Shown: positions 7,720-14,399 of the stretch, in pieces | Numbering within the stretch: position 1 is the first letter of the stretch | Layout: each line of letters begins with the position of its first letter | NCBI GenBank assembly: GCA_943908385.1 | Contig: CALTTF010000021.1 | Coordinates: 1 to 24,275, forward strand | From: an uncultured Corynebacterium sp. | GTDB lineage: Bacteria > Actinomycetota > Actinomycetes > Mycobacteriales > Mycobacteriaceae | DNA length: 24,275 nucleotides | Direction of reading: 5' to 3' | The notes under the pieces: model-generated | What the model saw: the letters and a program-made list of their open reading frames with translations, nothing else | What the model was told of the DNA's origin: nothing | Database searches by the model: none | Translations under genes and position numbers: made by a program

Positions 7720-8628
7720 ATGAGCAACAACCCGTATTCCACGCCGCAGAACTCCTGGAACCAGCAGGCGCACAACCCGTATGCGCAGTCTGCCCAGGCG
7801 CACCGCGCCAGCCAGCAGAGCCAGACCGCGTCGTTCGGCCAGCCAAACGGCAGCTTCCGCACGCCTGCGCACGAGCGCCCGTCGCAGAACACACGCCGCG
7901 CGCAGATGAAGCGCGGCTTGCTCTACGCGGTGGGCTACGTCGTGCTCATCTGGGCCGTGCACATCATCAGCACGCTCATCTTCGGCGGCGCTTTAGTCTA
8001 TTTCGGCATTCACCCGCTCGAGCTGTCCAGCCTGTGGCACATTTTCACCTCACCGATCCTGCACCTGGACTTCAGCCACGTCCTGTCCAACACAGTGCCG
8101 GGCGCGATCTTCGCGTTCCTGATCGGCTGCTCGAGTCACCGCGTGTTCTGGGAGGTCACCGCATTCGTCGTACTGATCGGCGGATTGGGCACATGGCTGC
8201 TCGGCGGTCCGGGCACCAACCACGTCGGTGCGTCGATGCTGGTGTACGGCTGGTTGGCCTACCTGCTCGTCCGCGGCATCTTCAACCGCTCCGGCGCCCA
8301 GATCGCGCTGGGCGTGGTGCTCGGCTTGATGTACTCGGGCCTTGTGTGGGGCGTGCTGCCTGTCAACGAAGGCATCAGCTGGCAGGCCCACCTCTTCGGC
8401 GCCATCGGTGGCATCGCCGCCGGCATGCTGATCACCTCCGACGACCCGCCAGCATTGCGCGCGAAGCGCGAAGCGAAGAAGGCCGAGAAGCTCCGCTCCG
8501 AGCAGACTGCTGCCCCCGCCCCAGCGGCTCCGCAGCAGCAGGCCACTCCGCAGCCGGGCCCGCAGAATCCGGGCTTCACGGGCACCCCGCCGCAGTCCGG
8601 GCCGTTCTACAACCCGCCGCGGGGATAA
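7720..8628 (+). CDS. Rhomboid family intramembrane serine protease
   Basis: The 302-residue protein starts with about 60 Gln/Asn/Ser/Pro-rich residues, then has a multi-pass hydrophobic core (about 65-240) and ends in a charged, then Pro/Gln/Ala-rich cytosolic tail. Rhomboid features are H120 and N124 in HLDFSHVLSNTVP, the catalytic serine S172 in GASMLVYG, and the catalytic histidine H224 in WQAHLFGAIGG. The residue after the serine is Met rather than the Gly of the textbook GxSG. Rhomboids cut transmembrane helices of other membrane proteins; the substrate here is unknown. It occupies the position of Rv1337, upstream of murI. The cysteine-synthesis trio that I recall between the two peptidase genes in M. 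tuberculosis is absent. Only 13 nt separate it from the P1 peptidase. Confidence 0.88.
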   Translation: MSNNPYSTPQNSWNQQAHNPYAQSAQAHRASQQSQTASFGQPNGSFRTPAHERPSQNTRRAQMKRGLLYAVGYVVLIWAVHIISTLIFGGALVYFGIHPLELSSLWHIFTSPILHLDFSHVLSNTVPGAIFAFLIGCSSHRVFWEVTAFVVLIGGLGTWLLGGPGTNHVGASMLVYGWLAYLLVRGIFNRSGAQIALGVVLGLMYSGLVWGVLPVNEGISWQAHLFGAIGGIAAGMLITSDDPPALRAKREAKKAEKLRSEQTAAPAPAAPQQQATPQPGPQNPGFTGTPPQSGPFYNPPRG

Positions 8629-8649
8629 AGCGGAGCGGAATACCTGCCA

Positions 8650-8700
8650 GCGGGGCACCGGCACGGAGGAACGAACCGTCGCCGATGCCCCGCCTCTTTT
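8650..8700 (+). terminator. Intrinsic terminator after the clpS-to-rhomboid group
   Basis: GCGGGGCACCGGC (8650-8662) pairs with GCCGATGCCCCGC (8681-8693) over 13 positions with one mismatch, followed by CTCTTTT. It closes the transcription unit ending with the rhomboid gene. Confidence 0.8.
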
Positions 8701-8849
8701 CGCTCGGAGCTTCCCGCAAAAATAAATCCGTGACTATCACTTTCCGGGCAAGCTAAGCCGTTCCTTAATGACACGGTTGTGATCTGACCGCGAGCTGTGC
8801 GGGTTGTCTAGGGGGTTTAGAAAAAGCGGACGTGTCTCGTTAGGAAATT

Positions 8850-8862
8850 CTTAAACCTTAAG
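8850..8862 (+). promoter_or_regulatory. Inverted repeat, possible MarR operator
   Basis: CTTAA-ACC-TTAAG is a perfect 5-bp dyad ending 1 nt before the -10 box of the MarR gene, inside an AT-rich stretch. Its position would let a bound dimer block RNA polymerase, as expected for autorepression. Binding is inferred only. Confidence 0.4.
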
Positions 8863-8863
8863 T

Positions 8864-8869
8864 TAATCT
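8864..8869 (+). promoter_or_regulatory. -10 box for leaderless marR-type gene
   Basis: TAATCT is followed by 7 nt and ATG 8877, in AT-rich DNA unlike the surrounding genes. Confidence 0.6.
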
Positions 8870-8876
8870 AAGTTCC

Positions 8877-9386
8877 ATGGAAAACATGGAGACCCTCACT
8901 GCCTACGAGGCGGAGACGTGGGCACGCATGTGGTCGTGCCATATGCAGTTGCCGTGCGTCCTGGACGCGACGCTGAAGCGTGACGCCGACGTCACCTACT
9001 TCGAGTTCCAGGCGATGCTGAAGATTAGCGAGAACCCGAATGCGTCCCGCCGCATGACCGACTTGTCCGAGGCGACGTCGATGTCGCTGTCGCACCTTTC
9101 CCGAGTCATCACCCGTCTGGAGAAGAAGGGCTTCGTCGCCCGCATTCCGGACCCGAACGACGGCCGCGCCACGTTCGCGGCCCTCACCCCGGCCGGCCAG
9201 CGCGCCGTGCAGGCGGGGCACCCGGGCTACCTCGCTGAGCTCCGCCGCATTTTCTTCGACAACCTGAGCGACGACGAGCTCGAGGTCTTCTCCACCGCGC
9301 TGTCCCGCATCAACTCCGCGTTGGCGGGGGAGGTCGCTCCGGCCGCACGTCAGCGCGCCAATCTTTCCGCCGCCGGCGTCGCCTAG
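8877..9386 (+). CDS. MarR-family transcriptional regulator
   Basis: The 169-residue protein has the MarR winged-helix layout: an N-terminal dimerisation helix, then TYFEFQAMLKISENPNASRRMTDLSEATSMS with the recognition helix at LSHLSRVITRLEKKGFVARI (about 76-95), and the wing with PDPNDGRATFAALTPAGQRAV, which carries the family's DxR...LTxxG pattern. MarR proteins are usually dimeric repressors released by small ligands or thiol oxidation. Two cysteines lie near the N-terminus in WSCHMQLPCV, which could serve as a redox switch, but that is inference. ATG 8877 is chosen from the -10 spacing; an ATG at 8886 is the alternative. Its target is unknown; an inverted repeat in its own promoter suggests self-control. 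In M. tuberculosis, as I recall it, no such gene lies between the rhomboid and murI. Confidence 0.88.
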   Translation: MENMETLTAYEAETWARMWSCHMQLPCVLDATLKRDADVTYFEFQAMLKISENPNASRRMTDLSEATSMSLSHLSRVITRLEKKGFVARIPDPNDGRATFAALTPAGQRAVQAGHPGYLAELRRIFFDNLSDDELEVFSTALSRINSALAGEVAPAARQRANLSAAGVA

Positions 9387-9411
9387 CGCCACCGGTGTCT
9401 GCTCCCCACGG

Positions 9412-9417
9412 TAGAAT
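9412..9417 (+). promoter_or_regulatory. -10 box for leaderless murI
   Basis: TAGAAT, close to the TATAAT ideal, lies 8 nt before GTG 9426. Confidence 0.6.
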
Positions 9418-9425
9418 CCGTCACC

Positions 9426-10241
9426 GTGGTTGAGTTGAGCAGCGAACACAACAACGCCCCAATCGGCATTTTCGACTCAGGCTTCGGCGGCCTGACAGTC
9501 GCGCGTGCGGTCATGGACCAGCTGGGCAACGAGTCCATCATGTACATCGGCGACGGCGCCAACGGCCCCTACGGCCCGAAGCCGATCGCAGACGTCCGCC
9601 AGCACGCCACCGCTATTGCAGATGAGCTGGTGGAGCGCGGCTGCAAAATGATCGTGATCGCGTGCAACACGGCCTCTGCCGCGTTCCTGCACGACGCGCG
9701 CGAACGCTACGACGTCCCGGTCATCGAGGTCATCCAGCCGGCGGTCCGCCGCGCGATCGCCACGACCCGCAACGGCAAGGTCGGTGTCATCGGCACGCAG
9801 GCCACGATCCGCTCGCACGCGTACCAAGATTTGTTTTCCATCGCGTCGGGCGTCGAGGTCACCGCGGCCGCCTGCCCGGCATTCGTCGAGTTCGTCGAGA
9901 GGGGAGTCACCTCCGGGCGCCAGATCCTCGGGGTGGCGCAGGGGTATTTAGAGCCGCTGCAGGCTGCCGGCGTCGATACGCTCGTGCTCGGCTGCACCCA
10001 CTACCCGCTGTTGTCCGGCGTGATCCAGCTGGCGATAGGCGACGACGTCACGCTCGTGTCGTCCGCGGAGGAGACCGCGAAGGACGTCTTGCGCGTGCTC
10101 ACGGTAGAAGACATGTTCGCCGACCCGGGCCACGCGCCGACGCGCACGTTCGAGACCACCGGCGACCCGGAGACGTTCGAGCGTCTCGCGGCCCGTTTCC
10201 TCGGCCCGCAGATGTCCGCCGTCGCGCACGACGCCCAGTAA
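9426..10241 (+). CDS. murI: Glutamate racemase
   Basis: The 271-residue cytosolic enzyme interconverts L- and D-glutamate and supplies D-glutamate for the peptidoglycan stem peptide. Motifs are IGIFDSGFGGLTV (D17, S18), the YIGDGANGPYG loop, the first catalytic cysteine C80 in VIACNTASAA, and the second, C190, in LVLGCTHYPLL. These two cysteines are the acid/base pair of cofactor-independent racemases. Length is normal. The start is GTG 9426, supported by a near-perfect -10 box 8 nt upstream. The gene follows the MarR gene by 39 nt and precedes a CpdA-like phosphodiesterase gene, an order matching Rv1338-Rv1339. Confidence 0.96.
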   Translation: MVELSSEHNNAPIGIFDSGFGGLTVARAVMDQLGNESIMYIGDGANGPYGPKPIADVRQHATAIADELVERGCKMIVIACNTASAAFLHDARERYDVPVIEVIQPAVRRAIATTRNGKVGVIGTQATIRSHAYQDLFSIASGVEVTAAACPAFVEFVERGVTSGRQILGVAQGYLEPLQAAGVDTLVLGCTHYPLLSGVIQLAIGDDVTLVSSAEETAKDVLRVLTVEDMFADPGHAPTRTFETTGDPETFERLAARFLGPQMSAVAHDAQ

Positions 10242-10270
10242 GTGGCGAGAAACACCACACCCGACACGGC

Positions 10271-10296
10271 ATCTAAATCCTCACTTTTGTTTAGAT
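10271..10296 (+). promoter_or_regulatory. Inverted repeat upstream of the phosphodiesterase gene
   Basis: ATCTAAA (10271-10277) and TTTAGAT (10290-10296) form a perfect 7-bp dyad around a 12-nt spacer, in an AT-rich pocket between murI and the next gene. The right arm overlaps TAGATT (10292-10297), a possible -10 box. It may be an operator or a weak hairpin. It is not a convincing terminator because no T-run follows. Confidence 0.4.
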
Positions 10297-10326
10297 TTTC
10301 ACCCGTGTTCGTGGCACAGTAAGGCC

Positions 10327-11100
10327 ATGAAGTTGACAGTTCTCGGCTGCACGGGCTCGCTCGCTGCCCCGGGCAATCCCGGCTCGTCCTACCTGATCAA
10401 TGCAGACGAGGGGCAGCCCGGCATTCTGATGGACTTCGGCCCGGGCGCATTGGCTGCCCTGCAGGAGGTCGCGGACCCGTCGGATGCGCATCTGGTGTTC
10501 AGCCACCTGCACGCCGACCACTGTTCGGACACGACGTCGCTGATCATCTGGCGCCGTTTCCACCCGACCGCCCCGGCCCGCCGCCGCCATATTCTGGTCG
10601 GCCCGAGCTACGCGCCGGAGCACCTCGGCCGCCTGGGCGGCAACGGCCCAGACGACATCGACGATATTTCGGACACTTTCGACGTCCGCGCGTGGAACGG
10701 TCGCCCGGTCGACATTGACGCGGTGACGGTCACGCCGTTCCCCGCCGTCCACCCGGCCGCCGAGTCGCAGGCGCTGCGCATCGAGCACAAGGATTCGGGC
10801 ACGGTCATCGCTTTCTCCGGCGATTCCGCGTTCACGCCCACGCTTATCGACGCCGCCCGCGACGCCGACCTCTTCCTCTGCGAAGCCGCGTGGGGGCCGG
10901 AGACGGACGAGAACACTCCGGCAGGCATGCACATGTCCGGCCGGGATGCCGGCCGCATCGCCCGCGAAGCTGGTGTGAAGAAGCTCGTGCTCGTCCATAT
11001 CCAGCCGTGGAGCGACAAGGAGGCGACTCTCCGCGCCGCCGCGGAGGAATTCGACGGCGAGATCGTCATCGGCGACGCGAAAGACGTCTACGAGGTCTAG
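10327..11100 (+). CDS. cpdA: Metallo-beta-lactamase-fold hydrolase, CpdA/Rv1339-like cAMP phosphodiesterase
   Basis: The 257-residue protein has the metal-binding signature H60-x-H62-x-D64-H65 in SHLHADHCSD and later metal ligands in PAVHPAAE, FSGDS and VLVHIQP. It has no signal peptide. The position after murI and before rph is that of Rv1339, reported as an atypical class II cyclic nucleotide phosphodiesterase. As I recall it, the C. glutamicum class II phosphodiesterase CpdA is the same gene, so hydrolysis of cAMP to AMP is the likely activity. In corynebacteria cAMP sets the activity of the global regulator GlxR. A general MBL or RNase Z-like hydrolase is the alternative. The start ATG 10327 has a poor ribosome site (AAGG only 2 nt away), so its mode of initiation is unclear. 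Confidence 0.82.
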   Translation: MKLTVLGCTGSLAAPGNPGSSYLINADEGQPGILMDFGPGALAALQEVADPSDAHLVFSHLHADHCSDTTSLIIWRRFHPTAPARRRHILVGPSYAPEHLGRLGGNGPDDIDDISDTFDVRAWNGRPVDIDAVTVTPFPAVHPAAESQALRIEHKDSGTVIAFSGDSAFTPTLIDAARDADLFLCEAAWGPETDENTPAGMHMSGRDAGRIAREAGVKKLVLVHIQPWSDKEATLRAAAEEFDGEIVIGDAKDVYEV

Positions 11101-11113
11101 ACTCCGCGGGCTG

Positions 11114-11119
11114 TAGGCT
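11114..11119 (+). promoter_or_regulatory. -10 box for leaderless rph
   Basis: TAGGCT is followed by 7 nt and ATG 11127, although only 26 nt separate rph from the preceding stop. This suggests an extra start of transcription inside the gene group. Confidence 0.5.
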
Positions 11120-11126
11120 CGGTCCC

Positions 11127-11876
11127 ATGACTGAAGCGAATACCCCGCAAGATCCATTTCTCCGCGCGGACGGCCGCGCCCTCGACGAGATGCGCCCTGT
11201 GCGCATCACCCGCGGCTTCACCTCGAATCCGGCGGGCAGCGTGCTCGTTGAATTCGGCAACACCCGCGTCATGTGCACGGCTAGCGCAGAGGAGGGCGTG
11301 CCCCGCTTCAAGAAGGACTCCGGCGAGGGCTGGCTCACCGCCGAGTACGCCATGCTGCCGTCGGCGACCCACGAGCGCATGCCGCGTGAGTCGATGAAGG
11401 GCAAGGTGAAGGGCCGCACCCACGAGATCTCCCGCCTGGTGGGCCGCTCCCTGCGCGCCGCGGTGGATCTGAGCCAGCTCGGCGAGAACACCATCCAGCT
11501 CGACTGCGATGTGCTGCAGGCCGACGGCGGCACCCGCACCGCCTCGATCACCGGCGCCTACGTGGCACTTGCCGACGCGATTGCGCACCTCAAAGAGCGC
11601 GGCCTCGTCCCCGGGGAGCCGCTGCTGCCGCCCGTCGCCGCAGTCTCTGTCGGCATTGTCGACGGCCGTGTCAGCCTCGACCTGCCCTACGAGGAGGACT
11701 CCCGCGCCGAGGTGGACCTGAATGTGGTCATGAACGAATCCGGCAATTTCGTCGAGGTGCAGGGCACCGGCGAGCACGGCCTCTTCGGCCGCGAGCAGCT
11801 CAACTCCATGCTCGACGCCGCGGAGAAAGGCTGCTCCGAGCTCATCGCCGCGCAGAAGGCGGCGCTGGGATGGTAG
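11127..11876 (+). CDS. rph: Ribonuclease PH
   Basis: The 249-residue enzyme is a phosphate-dependent 3'-5' exoribonuclease that trims tRNA precursors and forms a hexameric ring. Family motifs are DGRALDEMRPV at the N-terminus, EGWLTAEYAMLPSAT, GRTHEISRLVGRSLRAAVD, and DCDVLQADGGTRTASITG, which includes the phosphate/catalytic region. ATG 11127 is supported by a -10 box 7 nt upstream; the frame remains open further left, but that part overlaps the phosphodiesterase gene in another frame. Its last 7 nt overlap the rdgB start. The rph-rdgB pair is common in actinobacteria (Rv1340-Rv1341). Confidence 0.96.
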   Translation: MTEANTPQDPFLRADGRALDEMRPVRITRGFTSNPAGSVLVEFGNTRVMCTASAEEGVPRFKKDSGEGWLTAEYAMLPSATHERMPRESMKGKVKGRTHEISRLVGRSLRAAVDLSQLGENTIQLDCDVLQADGGTRTASITGAYVALADAIAHLKERGLVPGEPLLPPVAAVSVGIVDGRVSLDLPYEEDSRAEVDLNVVMNESGNFVEVQGTGEHGLFGREQLNSMLDAAEKGCSELIAAQKAALGW

Positions 11877-12493
11877 ACGCGCCACTGAAGGTTCTCGTCG
11901 CCTCCGGCAACGCGAAGAAGCTGAAAGAGCTCGAGACGGTTCTCAGCGAGCTCGGTGTCGACGGCGTCGAGCTCGTCTCGCTGAAAGACGTCCCCGCGTA
12001 CCCGGAGCCGGTGGAAAACGGCCTCACGTTCGCGGAGAACGCCCTGATCAAGGCCCGTGAGGGCGCGACACAGACCGGATTACCGTGCGTGGCCGACGAC
12101 TCCGGTCTGGCGGTCGCAGCCCTCAACGGCATGCCCGGCATCCTCTCCGCGCGCTGGTGCGGCCGCCACGGCGACGACGCCGCTAATAACGAGCTCCTGC
12201 TCGCCCAGACCGGCGACATCGACGACCCGCACCGCGGCGCCGCCTTCGTGTCCTGCTGCGCCCTGGTCACCCCGAGCGGCGACGAATTCACTGCGGAAGG
12301 CCGCTGGGAAGGCTCCCTGCTGCGCGAACCGCGCGGGGAGGGCGGCTTCGGCTACGACCCGCTCTTCGCGCCCGCCGACGCGCCGGGCCGCTCCGCCGCG
12401 GAGCTCACCCCGGAGGAGAAGAACGCCCGGTCCCACCGCGGGAAAGCCCTGCGCGAACTAGCGCCCCACATCGCCGAACTGGCCTCGAACTGA
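11870..12493 (+). CDS. rdgB: RdgB/HAM1-type XTP/dITP pyrophosphatase
   Basis: The 207-residue enzyme hydrolyses non-canonical purine triphosphates (XTP, dITP, ITP) to monophosphates and pyrophosphate, keeping them out of DNA and RNA. Motifs are VASGNAKKLKEL at the N-terminus, FAENALIKA, VADDSGLAV, GEGGFGYDPLF and the terminal SHRGKALRE. Length is usual for the family. ATG 11870 overlaps the rph stop by 7 nt, so translation is probably coupled. A 16-bp palindrome sits on its stop codon. Confidence 0.95.
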   Translation: MVDAPLKVLVASGNAKKLKELETVLSELGVDGVELVSLKDVPAYPEPVENGLTFAENALIKAREGATQTGLPCVADDSGLAVAALNGMPGILSARWCGRHGDDAANNELLLAQTGDIDDPHRGAAFVSCCALVTPSGDEFTAEGRWEGSLLREPRGEGGFGYDPLFAPADAPGRSAAELTPEEKNARSHRGKALRELAPHIAELASN

Positions 12494-12503
12494 CACGTCA
12501 GTT
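12488..12503 (+). repeat. Palindrome over the rdgB stop codon
   Basis: AACTGAC-AC-GTCAGTT has 7-bp perfect arms with a 2-nt centre and is followed by TTC. The centre is tight for a hairpin, and the dyad lies 7 nt upstream of TAGGGT (12511-12516), so it could be an operator for the lipoprotein gene or a small terminator. Confidence 0.4.
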
Positions 12504-12510
12504 TTCGGGG

Positions 12511-12516
12511 TAGGGT
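12511..12516 (+). promoter_or_regulatory. Possible -10 box for the lipoprotein gene
   Basis: TAGGGT would give a leader of about 45 nt containing the clear ribosome site GAAGGAG (12553-12559) before ATG 12569, unlike the leaderless genes around it. Confidence 0.35.
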
Positions 12517-12568
12517 CGGTGGGGCTGAACATAGACGTCGATAAGCGTGCTTTGAAGGAGCCCTTGAA

Positions 12569-12931
12569 ATGAAGAAGAAACTCGTCCTCGCTGGTGCCGC
12601 CGTGATGTCCGCTGGCCTGTTGACCGCCTGCGGCAACTCCCTCGACGGCACGTGGGAGGGAACCGGCCAGGACTCGGAGACGGGCGCTGCCGCCGGCAAC
12701 GTCTCTCTTGAGATCGACGGCGGCGATTGTAAGTGGTCGGTGACCGACACCTCGACCGGCGAGAAGAAGACCGCGCGCTGCGAAGAAAGCGGCGACTCCA
12801 TCAAGCTCGCCGATGTCGACACAGGCAAGGACCTGAAGTACGACATGGAGCAGACCGACGAGTCCCTCACCCTGACCCCGGACGGCGGCGACGCCACGGC
12901 CATCCTCGTTCTCACCCGCGTGTCCGAGTAG
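12569..12931 (+). CDS. Small putative lipoprotein
   Basis: The 120-residue protein starts MKKKLVLAGAAVMSAGLLTAC, a typical lipoprotein signal with lipobox LTAC and the lipidated cysteine at about residue 21. The mature part of about 100 residues looks like a small beta-rich domain: GTWEGTG, SLEIDGGDCKWSV, KKTARCEESGDSIKL, then LTLTPDGGDATAILVLTRV. Two further cysteines could form a disulphide outside the cell. I recognise no named family; the pattern of a short GTWxG strand followed by a Ser/Thr-rich sheet recalls lipocalin-like small lipoproteins, but this is only resemblance. A GAAGGAG site lies 9 nt before the ATG. It is convergent with the DUF3817 gene. Confidence 0.82.
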   Translation: MKKKLVLAGAAVMSAGLLTACGNSLDGTWEGTGQDSETGAAAGNVSLEIDGGDCKWSVTDTSTGEKKTARCEESGDSIKLADVDTGKDLKYDMEQTDESLTLTPDGGDATAILVLTRVSE

Positions 12932-12950
12932 CTGAGCGCACTACGCGATA

Positions 12951-13013
12951 TCCCCTATGCGATGTTGAAAAGCCGAGGTCGCATTCGACCGAATTTTGGT
13001 ATCGCATAGGAGA
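12951..13013. repeat. Nested inverted repeat between convergent genes
   Basis: The outer arms TCCCCTATGCGAT (12951-12963) and ATCGCATAGGAGA (13001-13013) match at 12 of 13 positions. Inside lies an A4 tract (12967-12970), a perfect 5-bp hairpin GGTCG-CATT-CGACC (12977-12990) and a T4 tract (12994-12997). It could act as a terminator in both directions for the lipoprotein and DUF3817 genes, or be a dispersed palindromic element. Confidence 0.6.
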
Positions 13014-13041
13014 ATCGAATGAGGCCTAAGGCCAACCCCTC

Positions 13042-13437
13042 CTAGAGGTCGAATTCCTCCGTGACTTCCTTGCGGCGCCACGCCTCGACGAAGAAGGATA
13101 GGAACGGCACGACACCGGCGATGGCGGTGACGATCCACTGGCTCGTGGTCCAGCGGGCCTTCATACCCAGGTTCAGGGTGGCCAAGAGGAACAGGGCGTA
13201 CATCCAGCCGTGGAGGATGGCGACCCAGCTGAGCAGGCTGACATCCATGTCGAAGCCGTACTCCATGATCATGCGGGCGCACAGTAGAAGCAGCATGACA
13301 CCCGTGATCCACGCGGCCACGGAGAACAACCTCAGAGCCGTGCGCACACGGCGCTGACGTTCCGGGTGGATGCGCGGTGCACCTGCGGTCCCGGGAGCAC
13401 TCGTCGGCGCCGAGGTGTTGGCGGGCTTGTCAGTCAT
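13042..13437 (-). CDS. DUF3817 membrane protein
   Basis: The 131-residue protein has a Thr/Ala/Pro-rich cytosolic N-terminus and three hydrophobic segments at about 34-60, 71-93 and 96-120, ending in a charged EAWRRKEVTEEFDL. The motifs LHGWMYALFLLATLNLG and VPFLSFFVEAWRRK fit the DUF3817 family. The syntenic M. tuberculosis gene is Rv1342c. No activity is known to me. It begins 8 nt after the LprD-like gene on the same strand, with GAGAGG about 10 nt before its ATG, so the two form an operon conserved between genera. Confidence 0.87.
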   Translation of the reverse strand: MTDKPANTSAPTSAPGTAGAPRIHPERQRRVRTALRLFSVAAWITGVMLLLLCARMIMEYGFDMDVSLLSWVAILHGWMYALFLLATLNLGMKARWTTSQWIVTAIAGVVPFLSFFVEAWRRKEVTEEFDL

Positions 13438-13445
13438 GGAGTGTC

Positions 13446-13934
13446 CTACCTCTCTGATCCGTCCGGATCGGTCGTGTCTGCCTCAGCGCCGCGCCGCGGG
13501 GCAAAGCGGGCGTTGTACTCGTCGATGTCCATCGTGGGCCGGCTGGGCAGGAAGTCTTCGTCGATCTCCGTGACCGCGCCAGGATCGCCGAATGCGGCCT
13601 TATCGGCCTCGTAGAGGGCCTGCATTTTGTCGCCGGAATTCTCCGCGTCGATCTTCTCGTTCTCCATGCGCATGCCAGCGCGGTAGATGAAGACGAGGAA
13701 GGCGCCGAAGAACGGCCACTGCAGCGCGTAGCCGAGGTTCTGAAGCGAACCAGTGCCGGATTGGAAGCGCTGCCACTGCCAACGGGCGAGCAGCAGGGAG
13801 ATGATGACGGCGGCGACGAGCAGCAGGACATGCCAGGCGCGGACCCGCAGGCGCTCCCGCTTGGGGGCCTCGTGCGAGGTGTCTGCGCCGCTGACCGTCT
13901 CCCCGTGGCCGGGGTCTGCCGCTGCGTTGCTCAC
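13446..13934 (-). CDS. LprD-like membrane protein
   Basis: The 162-residue protein has a hydrophilic N-terminus, a membrane segment WHVLLLVAAVIISLLLARW, then WQWQRFQSGTG, NLGYALQWPFFGAFLVFIYR as a second segment, and an acidic cytosolic tail. The core closely resembles Rv1343c (LprD) as I recall it, including the NLGYALQWP motif, but no lipobox cysteine is present, so it is a membrane protein rather than a lipoprotein. The start is GTG 13934: TAGAAT lies exactly 7 nt upstream and overlaps the earlier ATG 13943, which would then lie outside the mRNA. An open frame that continues to 14057 is an artefact of reading tRNA-Leu. Function is unknown. Confidence 0.83.
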   Translation of the reverse strand: MSNAAADPGHGETVSGADTSHEAPKRERLRVRAWHVLLLVAAVIISLLLARWQWQRFQSGTGSLQNLGYALQWPFFGAFLVFIYRAGMRMENEKIDAENSGDKMQALYEADKAAFGDPGAVTEIDEDFLPSRPTMDIDEYNARFAPRRGAEADTTDPDGSER

Positions 13935-13941
13935 GCTGGGC

Positions 13942-13947
13942 ATTCTA
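13942..13947 (-). promoter_or_regulatory. -10 box for leaderless LprD-like/DUF3817 operon
   Basis: On the minus strand TAGAAT is followed by 7 nt and GTG 13934. The box contains the first two bases of ATG 13943, so that ATG cannot be the start if this promoter is used. Confidence 0.55.
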
Positions 13948-13978
13948 GCAAGCGGGGCAAATCCCCCAAAAGTTTGAG

Positions 13979-14063
<85 letters not shown>

Positions 14064-14136
14064 TTAAAGCGACACATTATACGTTTCGAAACGCTAGCTG
14101 AAAATCAAGGCCGGTCGGGCTTTCTTAGGGCATTCA

Positions 14137-14150
14137 TTTTTTTGGGGGGG
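14137..14150 (+). repeat. T7G7 homopolymer tract
   Basis: Seven T followed by seven G lie about 150 bp upstream of the surface-protein promoter. Such adjacent homopolymers are prone to slipped-strand length changes. Confidence 0.8.
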
Positions 14151-14171
14151 ATCTATGGTGTTCACCGCAGG

Positions 14172-14192
14172 GGCAAAAATGCCAATTTTGCC
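14172..14192 (+). promoter_or_regulatory. Dyad, possible operator
   Basis: GGCAAAA-N7-TTTTGCC is a perfect 7-bp inverted repeat spanning 21 bp, about 105 bp upstream of the -35 box. The size suits a dimeric regulator; no binding protein is known. Confidence 0.4.
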
Positions 14193-14298
14193 ATTGTCGT
14201 CATCGCTGCGACTCTGCGACACTCAAGCAGCCATTCTTTTTCTTTAGCTGTGAAGATTTCAGTTGGCTTGCATGTTCTACCAACCTAAAGCCTAAATC

Positions 14299-14327
14299 TT
14301 GAGAAACTCCTGCAGTATGCATAAAAT
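14299..14327 (+). promoter_or_regulatory. Promoter of the VaFE surface protein
   Basis: TTGAGA (14299-14304), a 17-nt spacer and TAAAAT (14322-14327) form a good housekeeping sigma promoter. The expected start near 14334 gives a leader of about 65 nt with AAAGG (14384-14388) before ATG 14400. Confidence 0.6.
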
Positions 14328-14399
14328 GTGCCTGTCCAATTTATGGAAACCTCGCTTCATGCGGCGTTCGAAGATCGACAGTGAAAGGTGCGTTTTTAA

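Larger units (their letters stand above)
14064..14399. other. AT-richer intergenic region before the surface protein
   Basis: No gene is seen here. It holds the upstream region of tRNA-Leu on one side and the control region of the surface protein on the other, including a T7G7 tract (14137-14150), a dyad (14172-14192) and a promoter (14299-14327). One 60-nt sample (14281-14340) has 24 G or C, against 48 in a sample at 7141-7200. Confidence 0.8.
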
